Shown piece after piece: positions 1 to 9,810 of a stretch of 64,000 bases of DNA. A program made the translations under genes and the position numbers. The stretch comes from Podocnemis expansa (taxonomy: Eukaryota; Chordata; Testudines; Podocnemididae). Position 1 is the first letter of the stretch. Each line of letters begins with the position of its first letter. The stretch lies in the NCBI GenBank assembly GCA_007922195.1, contig ML682008.1, forward strand, positions 10,818,810-10,882,809, written 5' to 3'. The notes beneath the pieces are model-generated. The model saw only the letters and a program-made list of their open reading frames with translations, searched no databases and was not told where the DNA came from.

Positions 1-173
1 CCAGAGGAAGCGAAATAGCAGGTCCACACTGTGGACCTGCTATTTCGCTCCCTTATTTCGAGGACACAGTTTTGTTATTTCGAAACAAGTTATTTCGAAA
101 TAACAGGTTTTTCGAAATAAGTTATTTCGAAATAGCTTCTTTCGAAATAACAAAACTGTGTGTAGACATAGCC
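1..173. mobile_element. Truncated palindrome-rich MITE (right end)
   Basis: The right end reads TGTAGACATAGCC, the terminal motif shared by the better-bounded copy at 31285-31731. The interior is a run of TTATTTCGAAATAA-like palindromes. The left end lies outside the window or is lost. No transposase is encoded, so it would depend on an autonomous relative. Better-preserved relatives carry 3-bp target duplications, which points to a PIF/Harbinger-like origin by inference. Confidence 0.7.
9..49. repeat. Perfect 19-bp inverted repeat (hairpin)
   Basis: Bases 9-27 and 31-49 are exact reverse complements separated by ACT. The arms combine the GTCCAC terminal motif of the MITE with a TATTTCG unit, so this may be two MITE ends joined head to head. 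Confidence 0.85.
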
Positions 174-1039
174 GATGTGTCAATAAAGCTTCAGCTTAGT
201 GAAAACACATTCCTGGTGTCTTGTCTGTCTTTCTGCAGTGTCTGGAACAATAACTGTGAGCTGTATATCACATGTTTTAAATGCAAATTAAATTGAAAAA
301 AATTAGTCCTAAGAAATTGTCATGTGGACACTGTTTTTTTAAGTGTTCAAACAGCTCTGAGCTTATGAATATTCAAAAGTATTTATTATTTCTATTACAT
401 TTATACAATTTCTTTCATGGTGGTAAATGGGTACATAGGTTAGAATGGTAACAAATAGAATAACTGGAGAATGTATGCTCTGCAACCTTCAGGAGCAGCC
501 GGCTGGCCTTGTTCAAAGGAAAAGATATGGTGGATTCAGTCAACAGACTAAATGCCAGAACATTCCAAAGTCAGCTAGTTAACTAGAAATCCAGAACAAA
601 GAAATGCATGTATAGCCCTAAATGAGACTAGTTTCATGCATCCCAGTTCCAGGGCCCTTGTTACAACTTCACTGCCATGTTTTGCACTCGAGTGTACAGT
701 CTTTGTGGCAGTTGATCCACATGGTTCAGCTATGTCCACATCACCATCTTCAAAGTCACCACTTTCTGAGGAGAATTTTTCATAATGCTGCTTCATTCTG
801 AAAGCCCAGCCCTGCATCTCTTTGTTATACTGTTTACTTTTGGCACATGTTCCTTTTTTGCTCAGAGGTACAGGTCACTGTGAAACATTCTGTCGTTTCT
901 TCCCACAGTGCCTTGCTTTAATGCCAGCAGGTGTCAAACTAAACTGGGAGGCTGGCACCTGGGGACTCAGAGAGGGTCTTCTGGGAGCTGGGAGAAGAGT
1001 GGGACCTGAGGGCTCAGGAAGAGGACTCCCCCCCCAACT
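174..1039. other. Unique-looking spacer
   Basis: AT-rich sequence without a recognisable repeat or gene. The segment from about 920 may be the upstream part of the CR1 that follows, but I cannot align it. Confidence 0.4.
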
Positions 1040-1356
1040 TCATACTGAAAAAGTAGGGCAAGTGGCTAGTTATCTTATGTACCTGTACACTGACATAAAA
1101 AGCCTGGGAAACAAACAGGAAGAACTGGAATCCTTGGCACAGTCAAAAAACTACGATGTGATTGGAATAACAGAGAATTGATGAGATAACTCACATCACT
1201 GGAGCACTGTCATGGATCAATAAGCTATTCAAGGAGGACAAGCAGGGGAGAAAAGGTGAAGCAGTTGCACTGCATGTAAGAGAATAGTACAATTGTTCAG
1301 AGCTCCAGTATGAAACTAGAGGAAAGCCTGTTGAAGTCTCTGCAGTATGTTTAGAG

Positions 1357-1573
1357 CAGTGTTTCCTAACCAGTTTCCCGTGGCACACAGGTATGCCATC
1401 AGCTCTGAGCAAGTGTGCCACAAAATCTTTTGAAAAACTACTCAAAGAGCTCTGGATTGGCTTATTGGTTCATGAATATTCATGAATTCGTTTAGAAACT
1501 GTATGATGATGTGCCTCAAATTAATTGAAGGTAGCAAGGTATGCCACAGCAGAGAAAATTTTGGGAACCACTG
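1357..1573. mobile_element. hAT-type MITE in CR1 copy A
   Basis: The 217-bp insert begins CAGTGTTTCC and ends GGGAACCACTG, an imperfect terminal inverted repeat of the CAGTG type used by hAT elements. Flanking 8-mers are GTTTAGAG (1349-1356) and GCTTAGAG (1574-1581), 7 of 8 identical. CR1 coding homology stops before it and resumes after it. No ORF of note. Confidence 0.85.
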
Positions 1574-2422
1574 GCTTAGAGGTAAGGGCAACAAGGCTAA
1601 TATTGTGATAGGCATCTGCTATGGGTCACCAGAGCAGGAGGATGAAGTAGATGATGCTTTCTTCAGGTAGCTAATAGAAGTTTCCAGATCACAGATCTTG
1701 GTTCACATGAGGTCCTCAGTCACTCTAATATCTGGTGGGAGAGCAATACAGCAGAGCACAGACAACCCGGAAAGCTTCTGGAGAGGGTTAGGGACAACTT
1801 CCTAGTGCAAGTGCTGGAGGAACCAACCAAGACCTGTGCTCCTCTTGATCTACTGCTTAGAAAGAGGGAAGAATTGGTAGGGGTAGTGAATAGCACCATG
1901 CACAGCAGTGACCATGAGAGTTTCAAATTAAGGGTTCTGACAAAAGAAAGGAAGAGTAGTGACAGAATATTGATTCTGCCCTGGACTTCAAAAAAAGCCA
2001 ACTTTGACCCTCTCAAGGAACTGATGGGCAGGATCCCCTGGGAGGCTACTCTGAGTGGGAAAGGAGTTCAGAGCAGTTGGCTGTATTTTGAAGAAACCTT
2101 ATTGAGGGTGCAGGAACAAACTATGCCAATGCACCAAAAGAATAACAAATATGATGGAGAACCAGCCTGGCTTAACAGAAAAATCTCTGGTGAGCTTGAA
2201 CACAAAAAAGAAGCTTACAAGAAGTGGAAGCTTAGTCAGATCAATAGGTCAGAGTATAACAATATTGCTCAAGCATGAAGAGGTGAAATTAGGAAGACAA
2301 AAACATAATTTTAGTTGTAGCTGGCAAGGAATGTGAAGGGTAACAAGAACAGTCTCTACAGGGACATTAGCAACAAGGTGGTGGTCAAGGAAAGTGTGTG
2401 CACCTTACTGAATGGGGGAGGC

Positions 2423-2692
2423 CAGGGGTGGGGTTGGCCGGCCTGGAGGCTAGGCTCTGCATTTCTGCCCCACCTTGGGCCAGCCGGTCTGCCCCTAGGG
2501 ATGGGGCAGGGTATAGTGCACCGGCCATGGCTTGGCTGGTTGGCCAGGCTGTGGCCAGCCTCTGGCCCCACACTCCCAGTGCTGGCCTGCCTGCATCCAG
2601 GTCCTAGACTGGTGGGATAGGTGGGACCAGGCAGGGAGTAGAGGCACTAGTGGCAGAGGCCCAAGGGCCCTGCAGCCCCTGATCCGCCACTA
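2423..2692. mobile_element. GC-rich hAT-type MITE in CR1 copy A
   Basis: A GC-rich block starting CAGGGGTGGGG interrupts CR1 reverse-transcriptase homology. It ends TGATCCGCCACTA, which resembles a hAT terminus. The flanks GGGGAGGC (2415-2422) and GGGGCAGC (2693-2700) match at 6 of 8 positions. The left terminus does not pair well with the right, so exact ends are tentative. Confidence 0.6.
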
Positions 2693-3969
2693 GGGGCAGC
2701 AGCCTCTTGACAGATGATGTGGAAAAAGGTGAATTATACAATAGTTGTTTTGCCTCTGTCTTCATGGACCAAATCAACCCCCAGGCTACTGCACTGGGCA
2801 GCACAGTATGGGAAGAAGAAGAGCAGCTCACAGTGCTGAAAGAACAGGCTCAGGACTATTTATAAAACCTGGACATGTGCCATTCTAAGGGGCTGGATGC
2901 AATGCATCCATGTATGCTGAGTAAGTTGGCTGAGGTGATTACAGAGCCATTGCCCACTATCTTTCAAAACTTGTGACGACTGGGGAAGTCCTGGGCTATT
3001 GTGAAAAGGCAAATATAGTGCCCATCTAAGGGAAGGAGGATCTACAAAACTACAGACAAGTCAGCATCACCTCAGTCCCTGGAAAAAATCATGGAGCAGG
3101 ACTTCAAGGAATCCATTCTGAAGCACTTGGAGGAGAGGAAGGTGATCAGGAACAGTCAGCATGGATTCACCAAGGGAAAGTCAGCCTGACCTGTCTGACT
3201 ACATTCTATAAGATAACTAGCTCTATAGATGTGAGGAAAGTGGTGGATGTGACATACTTTGACTTTAGAAAAGCTTTTGTCTCTCACAGTATTCTTGTCA
3301 GCAAGTTAAATAAGTATAGGTTGGATGAATAGACTATGATATGGATATAAAGATGGCTAGACCAATGAGTAGAGATCAATGAATGACTCAGTGTCCAGCT
3401 GGCAACTAGTGTCAAGTATAGTTTCTCAGGTGCCATTGTTGGGGCCCATTTTGTTCACCGTCTTCATTAATGATCTGGAAGATAAGGCAGACTGAACCCT
3501 CAGCAAGCTGGAAGGTAGACACACTAGAAGGTAGGAACGGGATATGGAATAACCTAGACAAATTGAAAAATTAAGCCAAAAGAAATCTGATGAGGTTCAA
3601 AAAGAACAAGAGCAGAATCCAGCCCTAAGGATGGAAGAATCCTATGTACTGCTACATACTGGGGACCAGCTGGCTAAGCAGCAGTTCTGCAGAAAAGTGC
3701 CTGAGGGTTACAGCAGAGAAGAGTCAACAATGTGCCCTTCTTAACCAAGAAGAGTAACAGTATATTGAGCTGCATTAGTAGGATTATTGCCAGTTGGTTA
3801 AGGGAAGTGACTGCTCCCCGCAGTTAGGCACTGGTGAGGTTACATATTTGTACTGTGTCTAGTTTTGGGCTCCCCACTACAGAAGGGATGTGGACAAATT
3901 GGAGAGAGGCCAGTGGAGGGCAACAAAAATGATTGGGGACTGTGGCACATGACTTATAAGCAACGGCTG

Positions 3970-4461
3970 CAGGGCTGGATTAGCAAAGGGGCTTTAGGGG
4001 CTTAAGCCTGGGCAAAAAGAGGGCCCTAGTCTTCAGCCCCTAAACCCCCAATAACCCACCCTCCCACCTGGCTCAGCACCAGCAGGACAGGAGCACTCAG
4101 TGGGCTGCAAGGGGGGCGGGGGTGGCTGGGACAGAGTCCGAGCTCCACACTCCACCCTATCCCTGGGACAGCTGGCCTGTATGTGGGGCTGGGTGGGGAG
4201 GGGTGGGTCAGCACCTGTTTGCTTCATGGGGGGGCAGTGCTGGCTGGCTCGCTGCAAGGTCTCTGTCATGGCCTTCCCTGGCCTGTCAGGTGCTGGATGC
4301 CTCTCACTCCCATCCCCCGGGCACAGTGGCCAGAGTGAGGGTCCCCCCAGTGACTGGGGATTGGGTGCCAGCCTGTGTGGCCCTGGCAGGGGGGGCCTGC
4401 AGGCAGGGGACCCTGCAGTGGGAGGCAGCCTGGGGCCCCTGGGCTGGTTAATTTGTCCCTG
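3970..4461. mobile_element. GC-rich hAT-type MITE in CR1 copy A
   Basis: A 492-bp GC-rich insert beginning CAGGGCTGGATTAGC and ending TTAATTTGTCCCTG, giving CAGGG-type inverted ends. The flanks AACGGCTG (3962-3969) and AGAGCGTG (4462-4469) look like a decayed duplication of CR1 target sequence close to AGAGGCTG. CR1 coding sequence continues at 4470 with RELGLFSLQKRR. The open frames inside are by-products of GC richness. Confidence 0.75.
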
Positions 4462-5050
4462 AGAGCGTGAGGGAACTGGGTTTATTTAGTCTGCAGAAGA
4501 GAAGAGTAAGGAGGTATTTGATCACAGCATTCAGCTACCTGCAGAGGTGTTCCAAAGAATATGAAGCAAAGCTGTTCTCACTAGTTGCAAATGACAGAAC
4601 AAGGAACAATGGTCTCAGGTTGCTGTGGAGGAGGTCTAGGTTGGATATTAGAAAAAACATTTTCATTAGAAGGGTAGCAAAGCACTAGAATGGGTTACCT
4701 ACAGAGATGGTGGAATTTCTATCCTTAGAGGCTAGAGACAGTCCCAGACATTGAGTAGGGAAGTGCCTGCTGGCTCACAAGTGTAAAAGCAGCCTAGGAG
4801 CTGGGCTGGGAAACCAGGAAGGGTGGTAAGCACTGAACCTCCACTCTGGAGCGGAAAGGTGAGCATTTCCACTGTGTTGGGTTGCTCACTACAGGCAGCT
4901 AGGGGGAACTGAACCCCTTTGCCTTTTTGCTACGGCAGCCTGGGCAGTTGCCCACCTCTAAAACCAACCATACAGGGATTTATGTAACAAGACAGAAGGA
5001 GCTATGAGTGCAACCAGAAATACAAAATACAAGTTTGTCCATGACACTGT

Positions 5051-5555
5051 GGCTATGTCCACACATACATGCTTATTTCAATTTCAGTTGAATCAAAATA
5101 AGTTAATTTGAAATAAAACCCTTAATTCGAATTAACTTAAATCGAAATGAGCAAAAACCTCAAATCAAAATAGCAACTCCAGACACAGGACTTGCTATTT
5201 CAAATCAGGAGATGGGCAGCATGGGAGGTGTGGCAACATGGCCCCCTACTCGGCCATGCCCCCACCCAATATATACAAAAAGGAAGGCACCCTGGGAAGG
5301 AGAAGGGCAAAAGTGTTATTTTGAAATAATCGTTATTTAAAAAAAAAAGTCCGAATGGCATTATTTCAAATAACCATTTCAAAATAACAGACAATTCAAA
5401 TTAAAGTAGGTTTAAGCTATTTCAAAATAACGTCTCTTGTTTCAAAATGACAGACTTTGTCATTTCGAAACAAGAAAACATCGTGTGGACCTAATCTTTT
5501 TTAAATCGAAATAACCAGTGTTATTTCGATTGAAAAGAGATGTGTGGACATACCC
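5051..5555. mobile_element. Palindrome-rich MITE with TTTCGAAA units
   Basis: The ends are GGCTATGTCCACACAT and ATGTGTGGACATACCC, a terminal inverted repeat of about 16 bp. The interior holds many copies of a TTATTTCGAAATAA-like unit, several changed to TTTCAAAA or TTTTGAAA as expected from decay of the central CpG. The adjacent triplets are TGT and TAT. No coding capacity. Confidence 0.82.
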
Positions 5556-6211
5556 TATTTTCCCTCAAGCCAGCCCTTAGGCTGCTCCACCACTGCACCC
5601 AAACCCTCCTAATTTCTAGTCAAATAACAGAATTAACTCAAGATTTCTGCCTGTGTAACCAGCATGTCTTTTGCATTGCCATAGTTTATTTACTGACAGA
5701 TAGAGAAGGAGTCAGATGAGAAATTAGTAGATTTCTGCTTGTCTGTATCTCTGTGAATATATGCAAAGAGACTAAGGCCATTTACTTGAAGTGCCCAGAA
5801 CCATCCAGAAGCAAGTGTTGGTAGCTACTAGACAGATCCTGTTCCTCCATGTTTTAAAGAGTAAGTTTCAATGGTGTATGAAGTCATAAGCAATCATAAT
5901 TTGAGAACTAAGCTAATCAGAGCTTGGCAGAGGGAAACTATAAAATGGGCATATACCACCATCCAGATGGGCTCAGTCTATAAGCCTGATGCAATACATG
6001 ATGGTGTCTCCCGTAGGTTAATCCCAATTTCCTGTGATGACTTTGCCAGTCTCCTGCAGCAAGTAGCATAGCTCCTGGTTTCCCCACAAAATCCAAACAC
6101 CACTTGTGCCATACTTACAAAACAACCTCAAACATTAGATGTTTTTCCTCCTGATTCTTTCTTTATATAGAAAAAAGATTTTAACACAGTTTCTGATGGA
6201 GGCTTGTAAAC
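5556..6211. other. Spacer between two MITEs
   Basis: No gene or repeat recognised. Only short, unsupported reading frames. Confidence 0.4.
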
Positions 6212-6598
6212 TATGTCTACACTAGCCAAACTTCATTGAGACTTGCAAGTCCAAACTAAGAAGTTCGAGGTTAGATCGAACTAACTGTGAGTTAGTTCAG
6301 GAACTTTTTAGTTTGAACTAGCTGCACCTTCTAGTTTGAACTAATGCTTAGTTCAAACTTCTTAAGTTAGAACTAAGGGTTAGTTAGGGTCTTGCCCATG
6401 CCTAGTTCGAACTAAAGTTCAAACTAAGTGTGGAAATCTGAACCAACCTTGGTACTAACTAGTTCAGACTAAGCTTCCCCTAGTTCAAACTAAGAAATTT
6501 CTTAGTTTGAACTAGGCAAAGCCTAGTGTGGCCAAGGGCTAAATCAGTCTGGACTAAGCTTCCTTAGCCTGGACTAATTGGCCAGTGTAGTCATTGCC
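6212..6598. mobile_element. Palindrome-rich MITE with GTTCGAAC units
   Basis: It begins ACTATGTCTACACTAGCC directly after TAA (6209-6211) and ends near GTAGTCATTGCC. The interior repeats units such as TTAGTTTGAACTA and TAGTTCGAACTAA, a sister pattern to the TTTCGAAA copies. A subterminal copy of the end motif (CTAGTGTGGCCAAGGGC near 6520) precedes the true right end; the copy at 23354-23805 shows the same arrangement. Confidence 0.75.
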
Positions 6599-8146
6599 AT
6601 AGAGTCAGTATATTTATAGGGTTTTTTACTTAAATGTTTTGGGAGATTTTAATAAGTTTAGGCCTTTATATATTGTGTATTAAATTCAGATTATAAATTA
6701 CTCCATTTTTTGAAAAATAAACTATCTATAATTCACCTAACAATCAAAGTAGCCAATTTAAATTAAAAATCTGATTTTTTTTCCAAAAAATAATCAACTT
6801 TTTATTCAGCCCAGCCTGAATTAAAGAAGAGAAATTATGGTTTAGCACCACCTGCCTGCACTCCTCTCCCTCAGCTACACCAGGCATAAATGCAGCACAG
6901 CAGAGGATTAAGCTCCTAAATTTGGGGTTGAACATTAGTCTGGATTTTTTTAAAAAAAGTTAATAATGACTGAAATAGCAAGCATGTCTATGCTGCAGAA
7001 TTCCAAAGAGTTCAAGAATAATCTACGGTCTTAATCTTGCAATCTTACATAAGTATCTTTATATACACAAATATCCCATCAGTGGTAGCCTTAAAACACA
7101 ATTTATATGCACCCATGTGTTTGGAGGATTTGGGCTTTAAAGGGACATCTAAATATAATTTCAGACTCCAATGTAATGGAGCCATCCCATACCAACACTA
7201 GACAACAATTTGGCACAGAAAACAAAGATGAAAACCTTATCTAAAGGTGTATGTTTATGAGGGAAATCATGAGTTCCCTAGCTTTTCATGTTTAAAAAAT
7301 CCATGATTTCTGACTGATGTTCTAAGTGAAATCTGTTCACTGAGATCTGCCAAGTTAAAACCTGTGCTGCATAGTAGATAAGAGAGAGAAGGAACACCAA
7401 CAACTTCATTTAATAGTGGTATTTCATGGGAGGTAATGGATTCTGTGATATTTCTGGCCATTGTCAGAGTAAAAAAGGCATCTGTGCAAGGCTGCTACTG
7501 TTGTTTTTTGTAGAGGCTGAGGTAGTAAAGCAGCTCTGAAGAACAGGTAGCAGTGTTTTTTCCCTCCGTCTACATTAAGCACTCCTGCAGGGCTGAACCA
7601 TAAGGCACTGGATAGCACGATTAAAAGGCTTTAAACTATTACTAAAATATTATTAAACTGTTCTAATCATTTTCTACTTGAAGATACTCTTCAGGGCTTT
7701 TAAATATCAATTTGACTTTTGTCTTTATCTTTTTCTCATGATTTTTTGTGAAAATCCATCAGAGCTAACAACTTTCAGCTGAAACTGCAGAAGGAAATTT
7801 GGCAAGCAAAATGTGAATTACCCCATACAGGAATTTGAGTTGGGAACTGGGATTAACCCCTATTCATAAAGCATGTCTAAAAATGAAAATGTATTTAGAC
7901 AGCCATTAAAATAGCTTCTAAATATTTGATGAGTGCAAACATCAATGACCAAATCGTGACACCAAGGAACAACTTGCTCATGGTAGCAGTTCCACTGAAG
8001 TCAGTGGGCCAAATTCAGAAATGATGTATAAGATGGTCTGACTTGGACTCCTTTGAATTTACTTAGACTTCTTTACACATAAGTAGAGTGGGTCAAAGTT
8101 AATGTAAGAGAGAATGTGAGTTATGCTACATTATGCTGACAAATTA
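6599..8146. other. AT-rich spacer
   Basis: Nothing recognisable except a short dispersed-repeat-like motif near 7990-8015 (CACTGAAGTCAGTGGGCC), which recurs in related form near 11620 and 51800. Confidence 0.4.
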
Positions 8147-8226
8147 AAAGGGGGTAGCTGTGTGAGGTTAGTTCAGCAAAATAAGCAAGAAGTCCTGTGT
8201 CATTTTTAAAGACTAACAAATGATGG

Positions 8227-8540
8227 CAGGGCCAGCTTAACTCATAAGCAAATAAGTAAGTGGCTTGGGGCACCACTGCCTTAGGGGTGGCCACAGTGCC
8301 ATGTGGGGCGGGCTCTGCTTTCTTGCCTCGCCCGTGGGCTGGCCCTCCCTGCCCCTACGGAGGAACAGCCAGCCCAGGGGAGGAGTGGAAGAGGGGAGCC
8401 CCACCTCTGGGCTGGCCTGCTCTGTCCCTGGGCCGGCTGTTCTTTGGAGTGGAGGCTGGGTTCTGCGCCCCCCATGGGGTGGGAGGGGACGCTAAACCAA
8501 AAGCCAGCTCAGGGTGCCACAGAGCCTTGAAACAGCCCAG
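8227..8540. mobile_element. GC-rich hAT-type MITE inside Penelope copy P1
   Basis: It is flanked by a perfect 8-bp duplication AATGATGG (8219-8226 and 8541-8548). It begins CAGGGCCAGCTTAA. The right end (CAGCCCAG) is only weakly complementary. The 314-bp insert is far more GC-rich than its surroundings, and its overlapping open frames carry no recognisable domain. It inserted after the Penelope copy did. Confidence 0.82.
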
Positions 8541-8548
8541 AATGATGG

Positions 8549-9215
8549 GGACTCAGAAACTACTTCCTACAAGAGAAGCCCAAGAAAGGAAACAACAGAA
8601 CACCACCGGTCACCACTTACCCCCAAGTCAGACCTCTACAGTGCATCATCAAGGATCTACAACTATTCTACAAGAAGATCCTTCACTCTCTCAAGCCTTG
8701 GGAGACAGACCTCTTTTCACTTACAGACAGCCCCCCAATCTTAAGCAGATACTCACCAGCAACTACAGACCTAACAACAGAAATATTAAAGCAAGCACAT
8801 ATCCCTGCAACAAACCACATTGCCAACTTTACCCACATATCTGCACAAAAGACACCATCATAGGACCTAAAACAGCCAGCTACTCTTTCAAGGGCTCATT
8901 TGCTAATGTGATTTATGCCATCATGTACCAGAATTGCCCTCCTTTCACATACATTGGATGAATAAGACTGTCTCTGTGCAAAAGAGTAAATAGACGCAAG
9001 TCTGACATCAGAAATAACAACATTCACAAACCAATAGGGGAACACTTCGATTTCCCTGCTCACTTACATTGATGAGTTGTTAACAGCTGTGCTCAAACAA
9101 ATGGATAACAAATTGAAGCATCAAAGAGAAACCACAGAACTGGAGTTCATGTGCAGATTTGACACCATTGCCTTAGGGCTAAATACAGACAAAGGATTTT
9201 TTTTCTCATTACAAC
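8549..9215 (+). pseudogene. Penelope-like protein remnant with GIY-YIG endonuclease domain
   Basis: This is the C-terminal part of a Penelope-like reverse transcriptase/endonuclease. The linker with TYPCNKPHCQLYPHICT (about 8797-8847) is the Cys-rich segment that precedes the nuclease. NVIYAIMYQNC and TYIG (8905-8958) match the paired YxI...YIG signature of GIY-YIG nucleases, and a TGA follows directly. Past the stop the frame continues with RRKSDIRNNNIHKPIGEHFD (about 8989-9048). The C-terminal TELEFMCRFDTIALGLNTDK appears after a frame change near 9135-9195. The stops and frame changes make it dead. The upstream reverse transcriptase is not visible. Confidence 0.82.
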
Positions 9216-9641
9216 AGATGATTTGACCTCACCTTCCTCTATATGCTGTTCCCCAGTGTTTGAATCTAAACAATTTCATTTTTTTATTTTTAATTTTTTG
9301 ATTTGTGTAGAAGTCTGACCTGATCCTACAACTTACACTTCCCTGACTTTATTTTCCTCCCATTCTGTAAATTCCCCATCTTCAAAGTGTCTGATGAAAT
9401 GGGATTTTCTCCCAAGAAACCTCATGGGATAAATAAATTTGTTAATCTTTAGAAGTGCCACAACATTTCTTGTGCTACTTTATGTATCTACTTATGTTTG
9501 TACTACTTTGTGTATCACTTCTGAATTTGTCTGAGTAGGATGACTCTCTTGAGGAAAGTAACCAAACATTCAACTCAGAAGTAGGAAGATTTATTTGATG
9601 TGAGTCATAAAAGTATAACATAGAGTAAATAAAAGGAGTTC

Positions 9642-9810
9642 TCAAGGGGTAGCTGTGTTAGACTAGTTCAGCAAAACAATCAAGGAGTCCTGTGGAACTT
9701 CTTTCCCCAATCTTCAAAGTGTCTAACGAAGTGGGATGTTCTCCCATGAAAGCTCATGTGATGAATAAATGTATTTATCTTTAAAAGTGCCACAGGACTC
9801 CTTGATTGTT
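9642..9810. mobile_element. Short Penelope foldback (copy P2)
   Basis: The left side reads GGGGTAGCTGTGTTAGAC and CAAGGAGTCCTGTGG. The right side ends CCACAGGACTCCTTG, its reverse complement, after the 3'-end block with TGGGATGTTCTCCCATGAAA. So two ends of the family-1 element face each other with no coding region. The flanks AAATAAAAGGAGTTC and AAATAAGATGAAGTTC look like an imperfect target duplication. Confidence 0.78.

Larger units (their letters stand above)
1052..4745 (+). pseudogene. CR1 ORF2 remnant (endonuclease-reverse transcriptase)
   Basis: The intact protein would nick DNA with an apurinic-type endonuclease and reverse-transcribe CR1 RNA at the nick. Visible in order: the endonuclease start around 1070-1181 (SLGNKQEELESLAQSKNYDV, then VIGITEN); the block with GICYGSPEQEDEVDDAFF at 1608-1668; a linker with LLERVRDNFL and PTKTCAPLDLLL at 1774-1858; a reverse-transcriptase core fragment with GPILFTVFINDLE near 3440-3480; and the C-terminal FSLVANDRTRNNGLRLL at 4570-4630. 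The YADD catalytic box is not preserved where expected after 3480. Multiple in-frame stops and three transposon insertions make it non-functional. Confidence in the family is high; exact limits are approximate. Confidence 0.85.
1040..4760 (+). mobile_element. CR1 LINE copy A, interrupted by three insertions
   Basis: A plus-strand CR1-type non-LTR retrotransposon. It starts near the endonuclease N-terminus of ORF2 and ends at the ORF2 C-terminus. The copy is old: the frame is broken by many stops and shifts. Three short elements interrupt it (1357-1573, 2423-2692, 3970-4461), and CR1 homology resumes directly after each one. No CR1 3' tail is visible after 4760. Confidence 0.88.
8147..9465 (+). 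mobile_element. Penelope-like element, family 1 (copy P1)
   Basis: It starts with the end motif GGGGTAGCTGTGTGAG and the CAAGAAGTCCTGTG stretch (8151-8218). After a MITE insertion it continues through a coding remnant ending in a GIY-YIG domain. It closes with the family's 3' end (about 9385-9465: ATGAAATGGGATTTTCTCCC, then AAATAAATTTGTTAATC). The same 3' end recurs at least eight times in the window. The 5' reverse-transcriptase portion is largely missing. Confidence 0.85.

Noticed and set aside
4026..4462. GC-rich open frames of 60-120 residues
   Set aside because: Within a hAT-type insertion flanked by CR1 sequence; no domain and open on both strands.
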